From Rhodospirillaceae bacterium (lineage in GTDB: Bacteria > Pseudomonadota > Alphaproteobacteria > JABSOH01): 6,890 nt of DNA. A program made the translations under genes and the position numbers. Under the pieces are notes generated by a model, which was not told where the DNA came from, ran no database searches, and saw only the letters and a program-made list of their open reading frames with translations. The stretch is taken from contig JAHDDM010000065.1 of assembly GCA_020629355.1 (NCBI GenBank), positions 1-6,890 on the forward strand, in the 5' to 3' direction. Within the stretch, counting starts at the first letter, position 1; every line of letters starts with the position of its first letter. Shown here in pieces: positions 1-6,432 of the stretch.

Positions 1-1848
1 GATGATACGCCGTGCGGTAAAGACTATAGCGGCCTTGGAAAGATTATCTTTGGTGATCAAGAAACCACCGGCACTATTGTAACTGGATGAAAATATAGTT
101 GTTGAACTAGCATGTTGCAGATCAGAGCCGTTGCAAATCATACCACCGATTGCTCCGTTAGCCCATCTTGTGCCCCTGAGGTCTTTGGTTCTGGTTGTCG
201 GAGTCAGGGCGTTGCTTAGGGGCAATGCCGTAATATTGTTGGGTTTTGGGCGGATAATCCAACTGTTTAATAACCTATTCTTTTGGCAAGGATAGAAGGT
301 TTTCGCCCCGATAGGGTTGGCCTGCTTATCTAAGACCTCAACAGTTATTTCGCCTATTTTATTATTTTTTGCCGCTTTTGCTGCCGTGTCCCAGATTAAA
401 AATCCAATGGGAAAATTACCCTTCAGTCCATCAAACGCTTTGCTATGAACCACGAAGCCGCCCTTGAATTTGGGATGCCATTGTGTCCGAAACCCCTCGA
501 AATTTGGTGCGCTGATATATTTCATTTTACTAAACATGGCGATTACGGCATTGGGCATTTCTAAAGTAATGCGCGTGAGAAATTGTGCAAAAAGCTCGCG
601 TTTGGCATAGCCCTCTACCCCTATTTTTGAGCGCACACGCGTATCTGCCACACCAGACCCTGCCCCCATCCCTTCAGCATAGGGCGGGTTGATGAGAACA
701 AGAATTTTCTGTTTCGAGGTAATAGCCTCAATTAATTCTTTCGGCAGTTTCTTAGTGATGTTGTAATCAATGTCTCCCTCGTCAGTAATGTCATCATTCA
801 GATAATCATACTGAAACCTATGTGCAGCAGCGCAGGTCTTTGTCGCCTTCATCACATCTACATCGGCCTGATCAAGTGTCGACATAAAAAGATTGCGATG
901 GTTGCTGTGCTTGACTTCAAGATTGCCGACACCGCAACACATATCCCAAACAACATAACGTTTTTGCCAATGTTTCCCCAGAGACCGCGTAAGCTGATCA
1001 TAGGCTTTGTCGACTACATTCAATGGTGTATAGAACCCGCCTTTATAAATTCGCTCCTCTACAGGAATTAAGCTATCACGGCGCTCTAAAAGGTAATTCC
1101 GAAATTCGCTTTTGGGTGGCTTGTGATAAATCGACCAAAATTTTCGATAGCCATGAATGCTTTTAAGCTCGTGAATTTTGTCGTGGAGCTTGAAGGCTGG
1201 CGCATCATTGATGTGTAGCAAAGCAGAGGGAAGACCTTGATAGGTGGCCACTTTCCCATCGTGCATAATGTCGGCAAAAAATAGCAAGTGAAAGTCGTCT
1301 TTTGAAATATTCTGAATTTCACGGCCAATAAGCTCGACCCATTTGTCAAAAACCTGCTTTAAATTATCTGGCGTTATTTGTGTTCTAATAATATCGCCAG
1401 ATTTAATCGCTTGCTTTACAGTGCTGAGAAACTCTTCTTCATCCGTGGCAATGTTGAAATGCACAAAATGCGTGCCAATATGGGCGGAAATGGTTTCAAG
1501 TGCTTCAGGAGTGTATTGGCTGGCGGATTTTCCCCATTTGACTGTTTTCTTGGCAAGAAAGGGCAGCACATCAGAGCTTTTCATAATCGCGGCTTTTTCG
1601 ACATCAATGACCGCTAATAGTGGAGGGATATGTTCACCTTTGTTCAAAGCATCCTGTACATAATGTAACAGTTGCGTGAACATCGCATAGGTGCTGTGCT
1701 TTGTCGTGTCTTTTGCCTCAAACCAGACTTCTTTTGTTTGAATGTCAATGAGGCCTTTTGTGTAACTTTTGAGATTCAACGCTTTAATGTATGCGTCTTT
1801 AACGTCTTCCTCGCTATTGACAGTTTGCAGATCGCTGTAAAGAGACAT
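1..1848 (-). CDS. Type IIG-like restriction-modification enzyme: PD-(D/E)XK-like N-terminus plus N6-adenine DNA methyltransferase (3' end off the left edge)
   Basis: I translated the minus strand from the ATG at 1848 line by line: 616 codons are open with no stop before the window edge, so the C-terminus is missing. Residues 32-46 read GLIDI, eight residues, then EAK, which fits the D...ExK core of a PD-(D/E)XK nuclease (D35, E44, K46). The methyltransferase core follows: GGFYTP near 271-275 (motif X-like), DMCCGVGNL at 302-310 (SAM-binding motif I), an acidic motif II region near 323-330, DYLNDD near 348-353, and the catalytic NPPY at 387-390, typical of gamma-type N6-adenine methylases. The target-recognition domain is probably partly beyond the edge. 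Known single-chain type IIG enzymes combine both activities; that role here is inferred. The start is uncertain: the ATG has only a weak AGAAAG at suitable spacing, and the frame stays open up to 1902 with a GTG at 1890. Sampled lines have 35-45% GC against about 55% in the genes to the right, which hints at transfer. It starts 61 bases after the DUF2306 gene, on the same strand. Confidence 0.85.
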   Translation of the reverse strand, partial: MSLYSDLQTVNSEEDVKDAYIKALNLKSYTKGLIDIQTKEVWFEAKDTTKHSTYAMFTQLLHYVQDALNKGEHIPPLLAVIDVEKAAIMKSSDVLPFLAKKTVKWGKSASQYTPEALETISAHIGTHFVHFNIATDEEEFLSTVKQAIKSGDIIRTQITPDNLKQVFDKWVELIGREIQNISKDDFHLLFFADIMHDGKVATYQGLPSALLHINDAPAFKLHDKIHELKSIHGYRKFWSIYHKPPKSEFRNYLLERRDSLIPVEERIYKGGFYTPLNVVDKAYDQLTRSLGKHWQKRYVVWDMCCGVGNLEVKHSNHRNLFMSTLDQADVDVMKATKTCAAAHRFQYDYLNDDITDEGDIDYNITKKLPKELIEAITSKQKILVLINPPYAEGMGAGSGVADTRVRSKIGVEGYAKRELFAQFLTRITLEMPNAVIAMFSKMKYISAPNFEGFRTQWHPKFKGGFVVHSKAFDGLKGNFPIGFLIWDTAAKAAKNNKIGEITVEVLDKQANPIGAKTFYPCQKNRLLNSWIIRPKPNNITALPLSNALTPTTRTKDLRGTRWANGAIGGMICNGSDLQHASSTTIFSSSYNSAGGFLITKDNLSKAAIVFTARRII

Positions 1849-1909
1849 GGCATAGCTTTCTGAGGGTATGGTTTCGAGACCAGCATACACCAGTGCGTAC
1901 AGTTATGCA

Positions 1910-2308
1910 CTAATTACCAAAGACCACCAGATACATGGTGCGTTCTGGCAACAGAGTAAATGCGCCAGTGACGAGCAATGCCCAGATATAGGTCATGGTC
2001 ATGGCGCGTTTATGGGCACGGATTCTGCCGATACGCGCCATCCGCACTGCATGAAACAGGAACCCAAACATGGCGATACTCAGCAGATGAATTGGGCTGA
2101 ATGACCCCCAAAGGCGGATTTCGTCGATGAAAAAGCTTGAGATACTCACCCCAAGCATCAGGAGAACCCAGAGATAGCCTAATAAACGGTGTGGTTTTGT
2201 CCCTTTTGGTAGGGCGAATTGTATCCCGCCAATTATTATTGCCAATAGTGCAGTAATGACGTGTGCTGGAATTGGCGTGCTGGCGTTAAAGAGAACTTCG
2301 AGGTTCAT
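1910..2308 (-). CDS. DUF2306 family four-helix membrane protein
   Basis: This 132-residue protein has four hydrophobic segments, at about residues 15-33, 41-61, 72-92 and 104-121, so it should sit in the inner membrane. The pattern matches DUF2306: PHRLLGYLW near 39-47, SSF at 57-59, FSPIHLLS at 70-77, AHKRAMTMTY at 98-107, and a final LLPER. The conserved histidines (H40, H74, H99) lie at helix ends and could bind a metal or haem, but no function is established for the family as far as I know. Its ATG at 2308 overlaps the stop codon of the acyl-CoA ligase as ATGA, which suggests translational coupling in one operon. There is no strong ribosome binding site of its own. With the ligase frame broken upstream, coupled translation of this gene may be reduced. 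It is an odd companion for a CoA ligase/dehydrogenase pair; a role in the same pathway is only suggested by the coupling. Confidence 0.75.
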   Translation of the reverse strand: MNLEVLFNASTPIPAHVITALLAIIIGGIQFALPKGTKPHRLLGYLWVLLMLGVSISSFFIDEIRLWGSFSPIHLLSIAMFGFLFHAVRMARIGRIRAHKRAMTMTYIWALLVTGAFTLLPERTMYLVVFGN

Positions 2309-3787
2309 GCACCAAGGGTTTCACTGAGTATTCGGCGTTGAATTTTTCCTGAAGGGCCTTTCGGCAGCTCTGCCATGACATGAATCTGGTCAGGAGCTTT
2401 GAATTTGCCTAATTTTTCCTGGCACAAGACACGAAGAGTCTCTGGTGTTGCACTGGTGTTGGGGCTTAAGGCTACGGCGGCCTCGACCCGTTCACCGTAG
2501 TTTTTACACGCGCAGGCAAATGCAGCAGCTTCAATCACATCAGGGTGGCTGTACAGAGCCTCGTCAATTTCGCGCGGTGCAATATTTTCGCCGCCCTTGA
2601 TGATCAGCTCTTTCAGGCGTCCAGTAATAAAAATATAGCCATCGGCATCCATGCGGCCTAAATCACCAGTGCGTAACCAGCCATCCGCCGTAATGGCTTC
2701 TTTTGTGGCCTCTGGATTTTTCAGATAGCCTTGCATGACATTATCACCACGTATCATCACCTCGCCTTCGGTGTCTGGCGGTACAGAGTTTTGCTGGTGA
2801 TCACCGATCATGGCCTCGTTGCCCACCGCAATACCTGGCGAACCAATTTTACGCTTTCCTGGCGGCATCGGATTGCTGAGAATTTGTGCGGCGGTTTAAT
2901 CCCATGGTTTCGATCATGGGGATGCTAAAGCGTGCCTCGAACGCGGTATGGACATCTGGCGATAAGGGTGCAGAGGCTGAACGTCCGAAACGCAAGGCGG
3001 GATATTGTGATTTGTCGAAGGGCGTGTCTTGATGCAGCAAGTACGAAATTTGTGTTGGCACAACCGAGAACCAGCTACAGTGATGTTTTTGAATATCAGG
3101 CCAGAATTTTGAGGTTGAGAATTTTTCTGGCAATGCAACACTGCTGCCGCTAGAAAGCGGACCCATCAAGGTCACGCACAGGCCGTTGATGTGATACAGG
3201 GGCAGAACGCAAAGAGCGCGGTCTTGAGCAGTTAATTCGTGTCCGATCACGACGTTTTTGCCGCCAGCGAGCATACTTTTGTGGCTATGCAGTACCCCTT
3301 TCGGGCGGCCTGTTGTGCCAGAGGTGTACATTAAAAGCGCATAATCATCTTCATTAGGCATGGCATATTCTGCCGTGGCATCGGAAGATTCGGAGACCTG
3401 ATCCAAGCGTAGGATTGTTGTCGTATGCGCCGCCAGTGGGCGCACTAATGTTTCCGATACGGGGTCAACAAAAATAAGCTCTACCTCGGAATGTTCCAGA
3501 ACATAGCCGATGGTGGTGTCGCCAGAAACAAGGTTCACCGCTGTTGCGATATAACCGCCATACATAATCCCCAAGATACAAAGAGCCGCCTCAGGGCTGT
3601 TGCTACAGGCGTAGGCCACTGTTGCGCCAGTCTTTATGCCTTGTGCTGCAATAGTTCGGGCAATGTTTTGAATATGCTTTTGCGCCTCAGCGTAGCTATA
3701 GCTGGTATCTCCGTACAGCAAAAAGGGCGCATCTGGCGTGGTTTCGGCGTAATAGTCGCAACAGGCGCGAATGGTGGATAATGTCAT
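2305..3787 (-). pseudogene. sauT: AMP-forming acyl-CoA ligase (sulfoacetate-CoA ligase SauT-like), frameshifted near 2896
   Basis: This ANL-superfamily enzyme would activate an acid with ATP and CoA through an acyl-adenylate. The first frame runs from 3787 to its stop at 2849, with P-loop TSGTTGRPKG at residues 155-164 and LPLYHINGL at 195-203. The second runs to 2305, with TGDLG (A7), GRLKELIIKGGENIAP (A8) and the A10 lysine in GPSGKIQRR. The frames join at ETMG-L / T-AAQILSNP around 2895-2900, where the family has ETMGLTE-(T/A)-AAQI or similar. After the break, frame one reads about 16 foreign residues to a stop. The span is 1483 bases, not a multiple of three; a 5-base deletion that also removed the conserved Thr/Glu region fits best. 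The start chosen is the ATG at 3787, which overlaps the dehydrogenase stop (ATGA); a TTG at 3805 is less likely. The restored length of about 495 residues is normal for the family. The sulfoacetate substrate is inferred from the SauS-like neighbour; other carboxylic acids are possible. The C-terminal piece could start at the ATG at 2868 but would lack the N-terminal ATP-binding domain. Confidence 0.85.
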
Positions 3788-5196
3788 TTGCCAGCTTTCT
3801 GCCAATAGTCGCTGAAAATACTTTCCACAGTAGGTTCACGAGCGGGGATTTCTCGGACAATCTTGGTAATATTCATAAAATGCTTATAGTGCAGATTGTC
3901 ATCAATGGAATTGCCGCCCCAGCTGCCGCAACCCATGGAGAGCGAGAACGGCATACCATTATTGAATGCACCACCTGTAGCAAAGCAGTGTGCCTGATTG
4001 ACAATCACGCGGCATATCGGCATTGAGAGACCTAATTCTGTCGCGCGCGAGGGATGATTTGTGTGGATACCAATAGAGTGACCTGCACCTTGATGATTAA
4101 GAATTTTTGCGGTGACTTCTTGAGCGTGGGCAAAATCACGGGCGCGGTACAGGCTGAGAACGACGGAGAGCTTTTCGCCTGATTCGGGATAGTCTGCACC
4201 GATACCTTCAGCGGGCAGTACCAGAAACTCACAGCCTTCAGCATTGGGCAGGTCTATACCTGCAACCTCAAGCACCTGTTTGGCCTCACGTGCAATCATA
4301 TGGCGATTGAGGTGACCATCCTGAAACAGTGCTGCTTTTAATTTTGCCGCATCAGCAGCATTCAGTAGACGACCGCCGACCTTATCGAGCGCGCTGAGAA
4401 AATCATCGTGTACTTCATCAAGTACAACAACAGCGTTTTCAGACGAGCAGGAAGTGGCATAATCAAAGGTCTTCGAGGCCATGATTTTCTCTGCCGCTGC
4501 CGTAAGATCCGCCGTTTCATCGACAATAACAGCAACGTTGCCAGCCCCCACACCTATGGCAGGTGTACCCGAACGATAGGCGCGGCGGACATTGTCTTGA
4601 CTGCCAGTGACAATCAGCAAGTCTACGCTTTCCATCAGACGCTGGCTTTTAATTTTCGAGGGCGGGATGGGCAGCATCTGTACAAGGTCTTCTGGCAGAC
4701 CAAGCTTTTGAAATTCTGCATGAATGTGACGCAACAGTTCTGCACAGACACCAGCCCCCTTAGGCGAGGGCGCAAGGATAATGGCATTGCCGCATTTCAG
4801 GGCATTGATGATATTATTCGTCGGTGTTGCAGCAGGGTTTGTAGAGGGAACAACCGCACCTACCACGCCAACAGGACGGGCAATTTTGATTAGGCCCGTC
4901 TCTGGATTGTCTTCAAGGATACCGTGGGTTTGGATATTTTGAATATCCCGCAACAGACCAAGGGTTTTGCGGTGGTTTTTGATGATTTTATCCGCAACCT
5001 TACCCAGACCAGTTTCCGCAACTGCCATTTTGCTTAAAGACTCATTGCGTTCTGGCTGCATCAATGCCCAACCAACGGCTAAGGCGGCATTGTCAAAGCG
5101 TGTTTGATCCGCACCAGCGACATATTCCTGCTGTGCAGTACGCGCGCGCGCCATGAGCGCATCGACAATAGCATGTTCTTCTTGTTCTTCCAGCAT
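3784..5196 (-). CDS. sauS: CoA-acylating aldehyde dehydrogenase, probable sulfoacetaldehyde dehydrogenase
   Basis: This cytoplasmic enzyme interconverts an acyl-CoA and an aldehyde with NAD(P)(H). The 470-residue protein is full length for the short acylating ALDH family, related to the ALDH half of AdhE. Visible hallmarks, counted from the ATG at 5196, are PVGVVGAVVPSTNP at about 108-121, the VTGSQDNV nucleotide-binding region at 196-203, GVGAGNVAVIVDE at 215-227, the catalytic cysteine C250 in TSCSSEN, HQGAGHSIGIHT at about 368-379, and CGSWGGNSIDDNLHYKH at 423-439. The overall pattern, including NHRKTLGLLRDI and VVPSTNPAATPTNNIINALK, resembles proteins annotated as acylating sulfoacetaldehyde dehydrogenase (SauS). 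That enzyme reduces sulfoacetyl-CoA to sulfoacetaldehyde in Cupriavidus necator. The adjacent CoA ligase supports this, but substrate specificity cannot be proved from sequence. The frame stays open upstream to a TTG at 5256; the ATG at 5196 is preferred because the family motifs begin right after it. A Shine-Dalgarno-like AGGGG lies 14 bases upstream, rather far. The stop overlaps the ligase ATG. Confidence 0.85.
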   Translation of the reverse strand: MLEEQEEHAIVDALMARARTAQQEYVAGADQTRFDNAALAVGWALMQPERNESLSKMAVAETGLGKVADKIIKNHRKTLGLLRDIQNIQTHGILEDNPETGLIKIARPVGVVGAVVPSTNPAATPTNNIINALKCGNAIILAPSPKGAGVCAELLRHIHAEFQKLGLPEDLVQMLPIPPSKIKSQRLMESVDLLIVTGSQDNVRRAYRSGTPAIGVGAGNVAVIVDETADLTAAAEKIMASKTFDYATSCSSENAVVVLDEVHDDFLSALDKVGGRLLNAADAAKLKAALFQDGHLNRHMIAREAKQVLEVAGIDLPNAEGCEFLVLPAEGIGADYPESGEKLSVVLSLYRARDFAHAQEVTAKILNHQGAGHSIGIHTNHPSRATELGLSMPICRVIVNQAHCFATGGAFNNGMPFSLSMGCGSWGGNSIDDNLHYKHFMNITKIVREIPAREPTVESIFSDYWQKAGK

Positions 5197-5214
5197 GGTT
5201 TTTATTTTTACCCC

Positions 5215-5242
5215 TGTGTACAACGAAATGTGTAAAACGAAA
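5215..5242. repeat. Two tandem copies of a 14-bp direct repeat upstream of the dehydrogenase gene, candidate operator
   Basis: On the plus strand the copies are TGTGTACAACGAAA (5215-5228) and TGTGTAAAACGAAA (5229-5242), identical at 13 of 14 positions and directly adjacent. On the gene strand they sit 19 to 46 bases before the dehydrogenase ATG, touching the AGGGG Shine-Dalgarno-like sequence. Adjacent repeats at this position could be a regulator binding site or a 5'-leader element, but no regulator gene is in the window and the role is inference. Confidence 0.5.
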
Positions 5243-5244
5243 TT

Positions 5245-5353
5245 TTTAATCGCCAAGACTATTTTTCTCTTCGCTCACGGCAAGCAAAGTACGGCTTGCG
5301 TCCGTTACTTTTCCGCTTCCGTGCGAGTGCTTTGCCTTGCTTTGGCGACTAAA
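5245..5353. repeat. Nested imperfect inverted repeats in the leader of the dehydrogenase operon
   Basis: The outer arms are 5245-5257 (TTTAATCGCCAAG) and 5340-5353 (CTTTGGCGACTAAA); they pair with one mismatch and one bulge. The inner arms are 5280-5289 (GCAAGCAAAG) and 5330-5340 (CTTTGCCTTGC); they pair with one bulged base. A competing 6-bp hairpin is possible between GCAAGC (5280-5285) and GCTTGC (5294-5299), which uses the same left arm. The segment is coding-free and more GC-rich than its immediate flanks. It may be a structured 5' leader, a regulator site, or a dispersed palindromic repeat; I do not recognise a known riboswitch. Confidence 0.45.
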
Positions 5354-5394
5354 GCGTAACTACCGTATTATTTTTACAAGACAAGAATACAGAA

Positions 5395-5424
5395 GAATCT
5401 GGTGGGGTGACCCCCACCAGATTC
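5395..5424 (-). terminator. Rho-independent terminator or intercistronic stem after the binding-protein gene
   Basis: A perfect 13-bp inverted repeat, 5395-5407 against 5412-5424, encloses a 4-base loop. It begins 8 bases past the stop codon of the binding-protein gene. Read on the minus strand, the stem is rich in G-C pairs at the loop end and is followed by a T-rich run (TTCTGTATTCTTGTC). The tail is interrupted, so termination may be partial. It could stabilise the binding-protein messenger and lower read-through into the dehydrogenase gene. If termination is full, the dehydrogenase operon needs its own promoter in 5197-5394. Confidence 0.85.
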
Positions 5425-5431
5425 CGTACTG

Positions 5432-6403
5432 TTACAGACCTTTTAAGAGTTCCTTCAGGTACTCTTCACGTTCTGCCCACATCTTTTGGACTTCTTCACG
5501 AGTCATAATGTTCATGGGTGAGCCACCAGCTTTCATTTTCTTGGCAACCCGCTTCTTGTTGGCGAACATTTCTGGAACTTTCGCCGCCAGAACATCGATC
5601 ACTTCCTGTGGAGTACCTTTGGGTACCATGATACCACGGTAGTTGACCGACGAATTATCAACATCAAGACCTGTTTCTCTCAGGGTGGGAACATCAGGCA
5701 AGAAGTCTTCGTTGCGCTTCAGATCAGCAACACCAAGAATTTTGACGCTACCAGACTTACGGGCACGGTATGCATCGGACAGGTTGTTGACACCCGCCAG
5801 AACATCACCAGCAATAACCGCTTTCAAAGCAGCAGCACCGCCACCTTTGGTGGGGATATACGCCAGTTTACAGCCGCAAGCTTTTTCAATTTGCAAAGCA
5901 GCAATATGGTGACCAACAAACAGACCAGCACCCGAAGTTGTCAGCTTGCCAGGATTGGCTTTGGCAAAGCTCAGGAGATCAGCCATCGAGTTGAATTGGC
6001 TGTCTGCACCAACGATAACCACTGCAGGGTCTTCACCCCAGTTGGCAATCGGCTCGAAGGAATCACGGCTATATTTCACGCCGCCCTTGATGGACTGTGC
6101 GATGAAATGCGGGATATTATATGCACCGACAGTATAGCCGTCTGTATCGGCTTCTGTTGCCAGCCAGTTCCAGCCAACACGACCACCAGCACCAGGCTTG
6201 TTCAGAATATACATCGGCTGCCCGAGATACTCTTTGTTGGTGGCTACCTGAGTAACCAGCCGTGCCTGAAAGTCTGTAGCACCGCCCGCGCCGTATGAGA
6301 CGACAAGGCCGATGGGGCGATCTGGATAGCTGTCAGCCTGAGCAACACCGACGCTCAGTACTGTGGCAGCAAGGCCAACGGCAAGTGATTTGAATAGTTT
6401 CAT
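5432..6403 (-). CDS. TctC/Bug family periplasmic substrate-binding protein of a tripartite tricarboxylate transporter
   Basis: This is the soluble periplasmic receptor that delivers an organic acid to the TctA/TctB membrane complex. The N-terminus is a clear Sec signal peptide: KLFK, a hydrophobic core to about residue 20, then VAQA with likely cleavage before DSYPDRPI. Bug-family landmarks are SYGAGGATDFQAR near 37-48 (first ligand loop with the conserved Asp), LNKPGAGGRVGW near 67-78, PGKLTTSGAG near 151-160, and the late VPKGTP near 260-265. At 323 residues it has the usual length. Two ATGs stand side by side at 6406 and 6403; the second is chosen because AAAGGAG (6416-6410) lies 6 bases from it but only 3 from the first. 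It follows the TctB gene by about 30 bases, and a strong hairpin follows its stop. The ligand is unknown. The downstream SauS/SauT-like genes point to sulfoacetate or a similar small acid. A Cys-Gly-Cys near 176-178 is unusual for an exported binding protein. Confidence 0.9.
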   Translation of the reverse strand: MKLFKSLAVGLAATVLSVGVAQADSYPDRPIGLVVSYGAGGATDFQARLVTQVATNKEYLGQPMYILNKPGAGGRVGWNWLATEADTDGYTVGAYNIPHFIAQSIKGGVKYSRDSFEPIANWGEDPAVVIVGADSQFNSMADLLSFAKANPGKLTTSGAGLFVGHHIAALQIEKACGCKLAYIPTKGGGAAALKAVIAGDVLAGVNNLSDAYRARKSGSVKILGVADLKRNEDFLPDVPTLRETGLDVDNSSVNYRGIMVPKGTPQEVIDVLAAKVPEMFANKKRVAKKMKAGGSPMNIMTREEVQKMWAEREEYLKELLKGL

Positions 6404-6409
6404 CATGAA

Positions 6410-6416
6410 CTCCTTT
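6410..6416 (-). promoter_or_regulatory. Ribosome binding site deciding the start of the TctC-type gene
   Basis: AAAGGAG on the minus strand is the best Shine-Dalgarno sequence in the window. It is 3 bases from the ATG at 6406 and 6 bases from the ATG at 6403, which favours the second. Its strength fits the high expression usual for periplasmic binding proteins and contrasts with the weak sites in front of the dehydrogenase and methyltransferase genes. Confidence 0.75.
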
Positions 6417-6432
6417 AATTGATTGTGATGGT

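Noticed and set aside
820..1863. Several short open frames on both strands in the left part
   Set aside because: All are covered by the continuous minus-strand methyltransferase frame, which has motif I and NPPY in order; the short frames show no motifs.
1849..1909. Promoter or short palindrome (GCATA/TATGC) between the DUF2306 and methyltransferase genes
   Set aside because: The pairing is only 5 bp and no -35/-10 pair with good spacing was visible, so it is not listed as a feature.
2896..2900. A single extra A (sequencing error) as the only defect of the ligase
   Set aside because: Removing one A restores the frame, but the product would read GLTAAQI and lack the conserved Glu of the A5 motif. 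An error is not excluded, but it does not explain the whole difference.
2890..2905. Programmed ribosomal frameshifting at A-TTA-AAC in the ligase gene
   Set aside because: The heptamer resembles a -1 slippery site, but the downstream frame is +1 relative to the first. The A5 Thr-Glu residues would still be missing after a shift, so a deletion explains the data better.
2849..3805. Ligase start at the TTG at 3805
   Set aside because: It would overlap the dehydrogenase by 22 bases. The ATG at 3787 gives the ATGA overlap also seen at the next junction.
4408..4893. 161-codon open frame on the plus strand within the dehydrogenase gene
   Set aside because: It lies wholly opposite a clearly conserved coding gene and its translation shows no recognisable domain; it is a shadow frame.
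5891..6298. 135-codon open frame on the plus strand opposite the binding-protein gene
   Set aside because: It is antisense to a gene with a full set of family motifs and has no family resemblance.
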